This document shows positions 29,394-39,338 of a stretch of DNA of 64,000 nucleotides, piece by piece. This DNA is from Variovorax sp. J22G73 (GTDB lineage Bacteria > Pseudomonadota > Gammaproteobacteria > Burkholderiales > Burkholderiaceae_C). The position numbers and the translations under genes were made by a program. Positions within the stretch are counted from its first letter, which is position 1; the number at the start of each line of letters is the position of its first letter. Location: NCBI RefSeq assembly GCF_030317035.1, contig NZ_JASZYK010000001.1:1550001-1614000 (forward strand). The letters run 5' to 3'. A model generated the notes under the pieces. It was not told where the DNA came from. It searched no databases and worked only from the letters and a program-made list of their open reading frames with translations.

Positions 29394-30355
29394 TTCCAGG
29401 CAGCGAGAAAGGCCAGCATCACCTTGGCGGAGTTGTCCGCCGCGATGCTCATGAAGGTGCCCATCTCGTTCTCGCCGTCGCCGCCGCCCGCGAGGTCGCT
29501 GAGCGAGCGGAAGGCGATGTACGGCACGCCGTTGCTGTACGCGACCATGCCCACCGCGGCCGTTTCCATGTCGAGCACGTTGGCCTGGAAGGTCTTGTAG
29601 GTGTATTCGCGGTAGGCCTTGTTGTCCATGAAGGCCTGGCCCGACACGCCGTTGCCGCCCACCACCAGCTGCGGCTTGCGCGGCAGGCACTTGCCGGCGC
29701 CGCAATGGGCCAGCTCGACGTTGCGGATGCCGCGCGCCACCTCGAGCATCTTCGGGTCGGCCTCGAACCAGAACTTGCGCGCAATGTCGGGCCTGGCCGC
29801 CGAGCGCACCTCGACCGGGCGCGGGAACATCATCCCGAAATTGGGCAGCGTGGCGTCGGTGATGAAGGGCGGCGCGGTGTACTTGCCCGGCGTGGTCTCG
29901 CGCGCCATCAGCACCTCCAGGTACTGGCCCCACTGCGCCGGCACGGTGACGTCGCCCACGTGCAGCTGCGGGTTCACGCCGCCGGCGATGCCGCTGAACA
30001 CGATGTTCGTCACGCGAAAGCGGTCGAGCACCAGCTGCGTGTTCATGGTCGCGTTGGTCATGCTGATGCCCGAGAGAAACAGCACCACCGGCTTGCCTTC
30101 GAGCGTGCCGGTGGTGAACACCACGCCGTTCACGCGGTGCGCGACCGGGCCCTGCAGCCGCGTGAGCAGCAGCTTCAGCTCGGGCTCGAAGGCCGAAAGC
30201 ACGGCGATGCGCGGCGTGTCGTCCAGTCGCGTACCTCCCTCGGTGCCGCCCGCGGCGGGCTTGTAGACCCCGGCGCACCCCGTGAGCGCAAGGCCGACCA
30301 CGGCAGCAATCAGCGGGCCGCGCAGGCGCTGGAGCAGGGAAGAAGTGTTCGTCAT
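29390..30355 (-). CDS. Lipoprotein nucleosidase/phosphorylase (PNP/MTAN superfamily)
   Basis: The 321-residue protein begins with a lipoprotein signal (LTGC, Cys27) followed by a phosphorylase-superfamily domain. Active-site positions of 5'-methylthioadenosine/S-adenosylhomocysteine nucleosidases are kept: Glu57 (SAFEPE), the Met-Glu pair at 263-264 (LDMETAA) and the catalytic Asp287 (RSLSDLAGG). FSGIAGGVNPQLHVGDV is the conserved glycine loop. Most family members are cytoplasmic; a lipid anchor implies action in the periplasm or at the outer membrane. It may cleave nucleosides so that the BMP/Nup transporter can take up the base. Two cysteines (208GAHCGAGKC-like region, around 218 and 223) may form a disulfide. 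Confidence 0.82.
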   Translation of the reverse strand: MTNTSSLLQRLRGPLIAAVVGLALTGCAGVYKPAAGGTEGGTRLDDTPRIAVLSAFEPELKLLLTRLQGPVAHRVNGVVFTTGTLEGKPVVLFLSGISMTNATMNTQLVLDRFRVTNIVFSGIAGGVNPQLHVGDVTVPAQWGQYLEVLMARETTPGKYTAPPFITDATLPNFGMMFPRPVEVRSAARPDIARKFWFEADPKMLEVARGIRNVELAHCGAGKCLPRKPQLVVGGNGVSGQAFMDNKAYREYTYKTFQANVLDMETAAVGMVAYSNGVPYIAFRSLSDLAGGGDGENEMGTFMSIAADNSAKVMLAFLAAWK

Positions 30356-30360
30356 GGGGT

Positions 30361-33231
30361 TCACTGCGTGAGTTGGGGGCGGTGCGCGGCGTCGGGTGTG
30401 GCGATCCAGGCCTGCAGCGACGCGACGCGCGCGTGCTTCGGCGCCAGGCCCACGAAGGTGGTGTAGGCGGCCAGCGCCTTGGCGTCGTTGCCGGCCTGCA
30501 GGTGGGCGTCGCCCAGGTTCAGGTAGGCCAGCGCGCGGCTGCCGTCCATGTCGATGGCCTGCTCGAACCAGCGTGCCGCTTCCACCGGCTTGCCGCGCTT
30601 GAAGTACACGAAGCCCAGGTTGTTGGCGGCCAGGGCGAACCTGGGTTGCAGCTTCAGCGCCTCGGTGAAGGCGGCCTCGGCCTCGTCGTAGCGGCGCTCG
30701 CGGTACAGCTGCAGGCCGCGGTCGTTGGCGCGCTGGGCGGCCACGCGCGGCGAGAGCGGCGCGGCCGCCGGCATGGTGAGCTTGGCGTCGGCGCCTTCGA
30801 GGTTCTTCACGACCACTTCGATGGTGGCGGGGGCGGCCTTGCCGGCCGTGCCCGCTGCATCCTTGCCCGGCTTGGTGGGCACGGTGGGGGCGGTGGGGGC
30901 GGTGGCCGCCGCATGCACCGCCTGTTCGTTGGCTTCGTCGATGCGCTTGTTGACCTGGCTGGCGGCGGCGTCGAGCTGCTGGCTGTCGCCGCTCAGGCCT
31001 TCGCGCTCGGCGGGCAGCTCGAACACGAACTCGCCGCCTTCGGAGCCCGGCAGGCTGCCGAAGGCCGGCGTCTGACGCGCGATGGCCGACACCGCCGGCG
31101 CCACGTAGGCCGCCAGCTCGGTGCCGGTGATGACGCCGTCGCCGTTCAGGTCGGCCTTGCCCGACAGCGCCTGCAGCATGGTCCAGGTGAACACCGAATG
31201 CCCGCCGGGGCCGTCGTCGGCCACCTGCTGGTCGGCGCCGCCGGCGGTGAGCATCTGGCGGCCGATGCGCCGCGCGTTGTCGCTCAGGAAGTTCTTGCTG
31301 CCCTGCGGCGCGCCGCCGCGCGTGAGGCCCAGGCCCGAGTAGCAGGCGTCCACCAGAAAGAGCACGTGCTTGGCCGACAGCGCCTCGGCCACCTCCTGCA
31401 GTTGCGGCATGGAGATGGCGTCGGAGGCCAGGTCGTCCAGCTGCGCGTCGACCGGCACGATGTAGCCCACGTCGCGCCCGCTCGCCAGCTTGCGGGTGCT
31501 GCCGTGGCCGGCGAAAAACACCAGCACGCGGTCGTCGCGCTTCACGCGCTTGTTGTCGGTGAGCTTGTCGTTCAGCGCGCGCAGGATGTTCGACCGCGTG
31601 GCCTCGCCGTCGTACAGCGCCGTGATGTTCTCGGGCTTGAAGCCGAAGCGCGTGACCAGCAGCTGCTCCATCGACTTGGCGTCGGGCACCGCATGGTGCA
31701 GGCCGGGCCACTTGGCGTACTTGTCGATGCCGATCACCAGCGCATGGCTCTCGCGGTAGAGCGTGTCGCCGGCCGCGGCCACGCCGTCGTCGGGGGCAGG
31801 GCGCTTGGCCGCGTTGACGACGAACTTGCCGTCGCGCCAGGTGGCGAAGCGGTAGCCGTCGGCCACCAGCTGGTCGAGCACCGTGGGCAGCGCCTGGACC
31901 GTGCGGCCCTGGATGTCGTGGAACAGGATCACGCCGCGCTTGGCCTTGTCGACCTCGGCCAGCACGCGGTCGGCGATCGACTTGGGCACCGGGTCGGCCC
32001 AGTCCATGGAGTCGACGGTCCAGAGCATGGAGCGCAGCTTGAGCGCCTCGACCGTGCTGAGCTTGTCTTCGTTGCGCGCGCCGTAGGGAAAGCGGAACAG
32101 CGTGGACTGCGGGCGGCCCGTGGCGTCGAGCAGCGCCTCGGTCTCGGTGGCTTCGGTGCGCACCGCGTCGTCGCTCATCTTGGCCATCATGCCGTGGCTG
32201 AAGCTGTGGTTGGCCAGCGTGTGGCCGGCGGCCAGCACGCGCTTGGCGACCGCGCCGTTGGCGCCTAGCTGCGCCTTGCCCTGCGCGTCGAGCTTGCCCA
32301 GGTTCTGGCCCAGCTCGAAGAAGATGGCGGGCGCGTCGTAGCGCTTCAGTATCTCGAGGATCTCGTCGGTGTGCTTGGCGTGCGGGCCGTCGTCGAAGGT
32401 CAGCACCACGGTCTTGGGCGGCAGCGAGGTCCCGAAGATCTCGCGCGTGTCGCCGCCTTCCTTTTCTTTCGCGCCGCCGGCGGGAAGGGTGTAGGGCACG
32501 ATGGTGCCAAAGTCTTTCAGGATCTTCTCGCGCGAGTACAGGCCCTGCAGCTTGGCGACGTAGTCGGCCCATTTCTCGCGTTGGGGTTCGATGCCGCGCT
32601 GCGCGAAGCGGCCGAACACGTCTTTCAGTTCGCGGTCGTAGGCCTGCTCGATCTCGGCCAGCACGGCCAGGTCTTCGCTGGCGCGGCGCCCGAGCTTCAG
32701 GCCCGGCAGCGACTGCGCCTGGCCGTAGCGCGTGCTCAGCTCGCCCAGGAATTCCTTGAACGCCAGCCGGTCGGCGTCGAACCAGCTCGGCTCGCTCTCG
32801 ATGCGATCGAGCAGCGCGTTCAGCGCCGGCACGGTGGCCGGGTCGGTCATTTCGCCGGCCTGGGCGATCAGCGCGCGCTGGCGCTCCTGCATGTCGTGGA
32901 ACAGCATCTGCCCGACCGCGCTCACAGCGCGCTTGTCGGCCGCGCCCAGCGCGCGCTCGCCGGTCATCAGCACGACCATCTGGCGGTGCGCGGCGAGGAG
33001 GGCGTCGGCGCGCTCCTGCAGTTCGGCGGGAATGCCGATGGGTGCCGTGGCCGCGGCGGCCGAAGCCGCTGGAGCCGCCGAAGCCGCTGCCGAAGCCGCC
33101 GGCGGTGTAGCTACCTGTGAAGAAGCGGCATCGGCCGCGGAGTCACGCTGGCACGCGGCCAGCGCGAGCACCACGGCTGCGACGGCCACGGCCTGGCTTG
33201 CGATCTGCCATCGCACACGGTTCATAGGCAC
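30361..33231 (-). CDS. Lipoprotein with polysaccharide deacetylase, caspase-like, EF-hand and TPR modules
   Basis: The 956-residue product (GTG start; the ATG two codons later is equally possible) has a lipobox LAAC (Cys27) and an Ala-rich linker. A helical region covers about 65-240. A NodB deacetylase follows (270-470) with TFDDGPH (278-284), NHSFSH (341-346), RFPYG (380-384) and LFHD (436-439). A caspase/metacaspase p20-like domain spans 490-690: ALVIGIDKY, His576 in AGHGS and Cys630 in DACYSG, so the catalytic dyad is intact. A perfect EF-hand loop occupies 694-705 (DLNGDGVITGTE). After a Pro/Ala-rich linker come two to three TPRs (835-930). The location is probably periplasmic or outer-membrane. 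It lies between the BMP binding-protein gene and the nucleosidase gene with 5-10 bp gaps, so it is in the same operon. The combination is unusual. Confidence 0.88.
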   Translation of the reverse strand: MPMNRVRWQIASQAVAVAAVVLALAACQRDSAADAASSQVATPPAASAAASAAPAASAAAATAPIGIPAELQERADALLAAHRQMVVLMTGERALGAADKRAVSAVGQMLFHDMQERQRALIAQAGEMTDPATVPALNALLDRIESEPSWFDADRLAFKEFLGELSTRYGQAQSLPGLKLGRRASEDLAVLAEIEQAYDRELKDVFGRFAQRGIEPQREKWADYVAKLQGLYSREKILKDFGTIVPYTLPAGGAKEKEGGDTREIFGTSLPPKTVVLTFDDGPHAKHTDEILEILKRYDAPAIFFELGQNLGKLDAQGKAQLGANGAVAKRVLAAGHTLANHSFSHGMMAKMSDDAVRTEATETEALLDATGRPQSTLFRFPYGARNEDKLSTVEALKLRSMLWTVDSMDWADPVPKSIADRVLAEVDKAKRGVILFHDIQGRTVQALPTVLDQLVADGYRFATWRDGKFVVNAAKRPAPDDGVAAAGDTLYRESHALVIGIDKYAKWPGLHHAVPDAKSMEQLLVTRFGFKPENITALYDGEATRSNILRALNDKLTDNKRVKRDDRVLVFFAGHGSTRKLASGRDVGYIVPVDAQLDDLASDAISMPQLQEVAEALSAKHVLFLVDACYSGLGLTRGGAPQGSKNFLSDNARRIGRQMLTAGGADQQVADDGPGGHSVFTWTMLQALSGKADLNGDGVITGTELAAYVAPAVSAIARQTPAFGSLPGSEGGEFVFELPAEREGLSGDSQQLDAAASQVNKRIDEANEQAVHAAATAPTAPTVPTKPGKDAAGTAGKAAPATIEVVVKNLEGADAKLTMPAAAPLSPRVAAQRANDRGLQLYRERRYDEAEAAFTEALKLQPRFALAANNLGFVYFKRGKPVEAARWFEQAIDMDGSRALAYLNLGDAHLQAGNDAKALAAYTTFVGLAPKHARVASLQAWIATPDAAHRPQLTQ

Positions 33232-33240
33232 CCGAAACAG

Positions 33241-34242
33241 TTACTTGGCGGTGGACTTGGGCTGGCCGTCGTCCACCTTCACGGTGAATTTGCCGTCGAG
33301 GATGTCGGCCTGCTTGGCCTTCACCTTGGCGACGATGTCGGCCGGCACCTTCTTCTCGAAGGTGCCCAGCGGCGCCAGTTCGGAGCCCTTGTGCTTCATC
33401 TGCGCGTACACGCCGTAGTCTTCGGCGGCGAACTTGCCTTCCTTCACCAGCTTGATGGCGCGGTCGGCCGCGGGCTCGAAGTTCCACAGGGCCGACGCCA
33501 CCACCGTGTCGGGGTACTGGCTCTGCGTGTCGATCACGTTGCCGATGGCGAGCTTGCCCTTCTCTTTGGCCGCGTCGGAGACGCCGAAGCGCTCGGCGTA
33601 CATCACGTCGGCGCCCTTGTCGATCATCGCGAAGGCCGCTTCCTTGGCCTTGGGCGGGTCAAACCAGCTGTTGATGAAGCTCACGCTGAACTCCACCTTC
33701 GGGTTCGTTTCCTTGGCGCCGGCCATGAACGCGTTCATCAGCCGGTTGACCTCGGGAATCGGAAAGCCCCCGACCATGCCGATGCGGTTGCTCTTCGTCA
33801 TGCCGCCGGCCACCATGCCGCTCAGGTAGGCCGGTTCCTGGATGTAGTTGTCGAACACCGAGAAGTTGGGTGCCTGCGGCTTCAGCGAAGAGCCCATCAG
33901 GAACGCGACCTTCGGAAAGTTCTTCGCCACCTTGCGCGCCGCCGCTTCCACCCCGAACACCTCGCCCAGGATCAGCTGGTTGCCCCCGGTCGCGTACTCG
34001 CGCATCACGCGCTCGTAGTCAGCGTTGCTCACGTTCTCGGTGGCCTTGTATTCGATTTCCCCGCGCGCCTCCGCGGCCTTCAGCGCCTTGTGGATGCGCC
34101 CCACCCATTGCTGCTCGAAGGGCACGGTGTAGACCGCCGCCACCTTCAGCTTGGCCTGCGCCAGCGCCAGCCCCGGCGCGCCGGCCGCAAGTGCCGCGGC
34201 GACGGCCACGGAACGAATGATCAATTGACGACGTGCTGTCAC
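33241..34242 (-). CDS. BMP-family nucleoside/base ABC transporter binding protein
   Basis: The 333-residue protein has a signal peptide (cleavage near ALA-QA) and the BMP/PnrA-like periplasmic fold: VAAVYTVPFEQQWVGRIH, DNYIQEPAYLSGMVAG and GGFPIPEVNRL. These proteins bind nucleosides, or in some cases bases, for the NupOPQ-like transporter encoded downstream. A GAGGAG ribosome site precedes the GTG start. No lipobox is present, unlike many Gram-positive homologues. Its separation from the ATPase gene by three enzyme genes is unusual for this transporter type. Confidence 0.9.
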   Translation of the reverse strand: MTARRQLIIRSVAVAAALAAGAPGLALAQAKLKVAAVYTVPFEQQWVGRIHKALKAAEARGEIEYKATENVSNADYERVMREYATGGNQLILGEVFGVEAAARKVAKNFPKVAFLMGSSLKPQAPNFSVFDNYIQEPAYLSGMVAGGMTKSNRIGMVGGFPIPEVNRLMNAFMAGAKETNPKVEFSVSFINSWFDPPKAKEAAFAMIDKGADVMYAERFGVSDAAKEKGKLAIGNVIDTQSQYPDTVVASALWNFEPAADRAIKLVKEGKFAAEDYGVYAQMKHKGSELAPLGTFEKKVPADIVAKVKAKQADILDGKFTVKVDDGQPKSTAK

Positions 34243-34300
34243 GGTCTTCTCCTCGGTTTATTGAAAGAACCAGCGCTGCAATCCCCATGCCCGCTCAAGC

Positions 34301-34453
34301 CCGGGCTCGCGCGCTTCGCGCGCGGCCCCCTTCCAGAGACACCGAGGAACCGGCTTCGCCGGGCCTCAGGTGTCGCCCCCGGTAGGGGGTTGGCGAAGCG
34401 GACACGAAGTGCCGCGCAGCCTGGGGGGGAGCCAATCCCTCTGGGGGGGAGCT
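34301..34453. repeat. Hairpin-rich intergenic element with direct repeats
   Basis: The 211-bp gap between upp and the BMP gene holds a GCGCGC/GCGCGC hairpin (34309-34323), a longer stem pairing GACACC-GAGG (34338-34347) with CCTC-A-GGTGTC (34364-34374) around an inner CCGGC/GCCGG stem, and two copies of CTGGGGGGGAGC (34421-34432 and 34441-34452). The layout resembles the REP-like intergenic elements scattered through Comamonadaceae genomes; that it is such a repeat is inference. It may limit readthrough from the URC genes or stabilise the mRNA. Confidence 0.6.
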
Positions 34454-35083
<630 letters not shown>

Positions 35084-35121
35084 TGGAATCTTGTGTAGCG
35101 TTGCGAAGAGAACCCGAGAGT

Positions 35122-36524
35122 CTAAAAGACCGTGCCGTCGCTCTCGATCAGCAGCGGCGGCGCACCGTCGCGCAAGCGCTGTGCCAGCGCCCGGCCCGCG
35201 GCCCAGGTGCCGCCTTCGAGCACGCAGGCCAGCGGCAGCTCTTCCTCGCTGCGGTCGAGCACCTTGCGCACGCGCGGCGCCACCTCGTCCAGCAGCGCCA
35301 CCGTCAGCGCGCGCCACTCGACGATGAATTCGTCGCTGGCCTTCCAGCGGCGGGTGAGAAAGGCCGGGTCTTTCGGCACGATCACCCCGCTGTCGATCAG
35401 CAGGCCGCCGTTGCGGTACTCGGGCAGGGCGGTGAGCGCGTCGAGGTGGCGCACCTTCACGCCGGCCCACTCGAAGGGTTCGAGCAGCGAGTACGTGAGC
35501 CACTGCGAGAGCTTGTGGAACGGCATCCAGCCGTTGGTGAGACCGGGCCCGCGCACCGCGCTGTGGCGCCAGCAGTCGCCCAGCGCCAGCGCCGGGTCGC
35601 CCGAGCCGATGCCGCCCGCGCTGTCGCTGCCGTCGGCCGCGATGCTGTCGACCGCGTTGGCCGAGGGCCAGATGCGCGACAGCGTTTCCAGCAGCAGCGA
35701 CAAAATCTGGTGCGCCGTGACCTCAGCCGTCGGCGGCGCGGCCGGGCCGTAGGGGCCGACCAGCGCATCGAACAGCTTGCCGGGGCGGCCGTCGTCGCCG
35801 AAGGTCTCGGGCTGTTCGGCCATGGCTTCGCCCAGGCGGCGCAGCAGCATGGCGCGGCCGGCCAGGCCGACCAGCGGATTGGCCTCGCTCACCTTGAAGG
35901 CGTCGCCCAGCCGGTCGGCCACCAGGCCGCGCAGGCCGGCCGCGTCCACCTGGTAGGGGCGCTCGGGATTCGAGGAAAACAGCCCGCTCATGAAGGCGTG
36001 ATAGCTCGCCACGCCCAGCCCCTCGGAGCGCGTGAAGCGCTCGCCGGTGGCGGACTCGGTGTAGTGCCAGTCGGGGCCGGCGCCGGCGTCGAGCAGCACG
36101 CTGACCAGCACCAGGTCGATGTGGGCGCGGGCGCGCGTGCGCGAATCGGATTCGCCCAGCAGCGTGTCGAGCTCCTCGATGCGCTTGATGCCGCCGGCCT
36201 CGAAGTGGCGCCAGCGGCTGTGGTACGGAATGGTGTCCCACGGGTAGCGCTCGCGCGTGACCTCGGCCACCGTGCGGGCCGTGTCCTCGAGCGTGTCGCT
36301 GTCGCCGATGCGAAACCACTGCGACTCGCCGCTGCGCGCGCGCGCCAGCAGGGCGCCCGCGCGCTGGCGGATGGCGGCGGTGGTGCGCAGCAGGCTGGCC
36401 GCGCCGGCGGGGTGGCTGGTGTCGGGGGTGAATTCGGTCGAAGGGTCGACCTTGCCGGCACCGCCCGGGGGCAGGCTGCCGGAACCGTCGACGGGCATGT
36501 TGGGGTCGGTGTTGTTGCTGGTGG

Positions 36525-36528
<4 letters not shown>
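35122..36528 (-). CDS. URC4/urg3 family protein (DUF1688), uracil catabolism
   Basis: The 468-residue soluble protein is recognised as the DUF1688 family, which includes yeast Urc4, required for the URC route of uracil degradation. Features are [13 protein letters not shown] near the N-terminus, [25 protein letters not shown] and [15 protein letters not shown]. Its biochemical reaction is not established to my knowledge. The ATG overlaps the URC1 stop (ATGA), so URC1 and URC4 are translationally coupled. The first ~40 residues are Pro/Gly/Ser-rich and poorly ordered. Confidence 0.88.
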
Positions 36529-37922
<1,394 letters not shown>

Positions 37923-37942
37923 TGGTGGCCCTCAAAAAACAC

Positions 37943-37971
37943 AATGTACCGACCGCCCGCACGGCTTGCAA
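37943..37971 (-). promoter_or_regulatory. Promoter of the URC1 operon with palindrome over the -35
   Basis: On the minus strand TTGCAA (37971-37966) and TACATT (37948-37943) are separated by 17 bp, a good sigma-70 layout, about 20 bp before the start codon. The -35 lies in the centre of a perfect 14-bp palindrome, CGGCTTGCAAGCCG (37962-37975), a candidate operator for a repressor not encoded in the window. Confidence 0.65.
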
Positions 37972-38059
37972 GCCGCGCCGGGACGGACAACGCCGCGTCC
38001 GCGGACCGGTCGATGCCGCGCGCGCGGCACAATCCGGCAGGACTTTTTTCGACGAGGCT

Positions 38060-38085
38060 GTAACCGGCCCACCGGATGGCACGAA
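38060..38085 (+). promoter_or_regulatory. ECF promoter GTAACC-N16-CGAA upstream of the sigma factor gene
   Basis: GTAACC at 38060-38065 and CGAA at 38082-38085 are separated by exactly 16 bases. This equals the promoter described for the SigF/NrsF sigma system of Caulobacter. Transcription would begin near 38092, implying autoregulation and moving the sigma-factor start downstream. Confidence 0.7.
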
Positions 38086-38102
38086 ACACCATAAGCAGCA
38101 GG

Positions 38103-38678
38103 ATGGGCAGCAGGACGAACCCCAGCGACGCGGAAGCGGCGCTGCGCGGCCTGTTCCTTCGCGGCCTCGACGGCGATGCCAAGGCCTACCGCGACTTCCT
38201 GCAGCAACTCAGCGCGCACCTGCGCGCCTTTCTGGGCAAGCGCCTTTTTGGCTGGCCCGATGAAGTGGAAGACCTCGTCCAGGAATGCCTGCTCGCCATG
38301 CACAACCAGCGCCACACCTACCAGAGCGACCAGCCCCTGACGGCCTGGGTGCACGCCATTGCGCGCTACAAGATGATCGACCTGCTGCGCGCCAAGTCGG
38401 TCCGCGAAGACCTGCATGACCCGCTGGACGACGACCTGGCGGTGTTCGCCGCCTCGGCCGAGGAAGCCAGCGACGCGAAGCGCGACCTGGGCGGCCTGCT
38501 CGACACCTTGCCGGAACGCCAGCGGCTGCCGATCGTGCACGTGAAGATCGAAGGGCTGTCGGTGGCCGAGACGGCGAGCCTCACGGGCATGTCGGAATCG
38601 GCGGTGAAGGTGGGCATCCACCGGGGCCTGAAGGCCTTGGCGGCGCGCTTCGGCCACAGCTGGGGAGGTGCGGCATGA
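38103..38678 (+). CDS. sigF: ECF RNA polymerase sigma factor (SigF type, NrsF-controlled)
   Basis: The 191-residue product has sigma region 2 ([34 protein letters not shown]) and region 4 ([37 protein letters not shown]). An ATG at 38076 gives nine more residues but falls inside the GTAACC-N16-CGAA promoter, before any likely transcript start. The ATG at 38103, with AGCAGG just upstream, is therefore preferred. The stop overlaps the NrsF gene start (ATGA), the usual sigma/anti-sigma coupling. In Caulobacter this type responds to metal and oxidative stress. Confidence 0.88.
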   Translation: MGSRTNPSDAEAALRGLFLRGLDGDAKAYRDFLQQLSAHLRAFLGKRLFGWPDEVEDLVQECLLAMHNQRHTYQSDQPLTAWVHAIARYKMIDLLRAKSVREDLHDPLDDDLAVFAASAEEASDAKRDLGGLLDTLPERQRLPIVHVKIEGLSVAETASLTGMSESAVKVGIHRGLKALAARFGHSWGGAA

Positions 38679-39316
38679 AGACCGACGACCTGGTCGCGAT
38701 GCTCGCCACCGGCAACGTGGCGGTGCCGCGCCGCGCCGCGAGCCGGCGCCTGCGCATGGCCTTGCTGGCGGGCGTGCCCGTGTCCTTGCTGATCCTGTTC
38801 ATTGAATACGGCATGCGGCGCGACATCGTGCAGGCCATGTTCTGGCCGATGTTCTGGGTCAAGGTGCTGTTCCCGTTGTGCATTGCCGCGGCCGGCTACG
38901 TGGCGGTGCAGCGGCTGGCGCGGCCCGGCGTCGAGGCCCGCCATGCGTGGCTGGGGGCGGCGCTGCCGGTGCTGGTTATCTGGGCGCTGGCGGTGGTTGC
39001 GTGGTTCACCGTGCCGATGGAAGACCGCATGCCCTCGCTGATGGGGCAGTCGTGGCGCATCTGCGCGGCGAGCATCTCGCTGATGGCGCTGCCTGTGTTC
39101 GTCGCCACCCTGGTGGCGCTGAAGGGGCTGGCGCCCACGCGGCCGGCGCTGGCGGGTGCGGCGGCGGGTGCGCTGGCCGGCGGCGTGGGGGCTTCGGTCT
39201 ATGCGCTGCACTGCATGGAGCTCACGGCGCCGTTTCTGGCGGTGTGGTACGTGAGCGGCATCGCGGTGCCTGTGCTGGTGGGGGCCTTGCTCGGTCCGCG
39301 GTTGCTGCGCTGGTAG
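38675..39316 (+). CDS. nrsF: NrsF/DUF1109-family membrane anti-sigma factor
   Basis: The 213-residue protein starts [13 protein letters not shown], the conserved opening of DUF1109/NrsF proteins, and then forms six hydrophobic helices. These proteins hold the ECF sigma factor inactive at the inner membrane. Two periplasm-proximal or intramembrane cysteines (in WRICAAS and LHCMEL) are candidates for sensing. It is coupled to the sigma gene by a 4-bp overlap and is convergent with the HerA-like gene. Confidence 0.9.
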   Translation: MKTDDLVAMLATGNVAVPRRAASRRLRMALLAGVPVSLLILFIEYGMRRDIVQAMFWPMFWVKVLFPLCIAAAGYVAVQRLARPGVEARHAWLGAALPVLVIWALAVVAWFTVPMEDRMPSLMGQSWRICAASISLMALPVFVATLVALKGLAPTRPALAGAAAGALAGGVGASVYALHCMELTAPFLAVWYVSGIAVPVLVGALLGPRLLRW

Positions 39317-39338
39317 GCCGGCCCCCAGCGCCCCTGGC

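Noticed and set aside
28587..33231. Classical anti-phage caspase system
   Set aside because: Caspase and nucleosidase domains occur in phage defence, but here both proteins have lipoboxes and sit in a base-uptake operon with no sensor or nucleotide cyclase, so intracellular defence is not supported.
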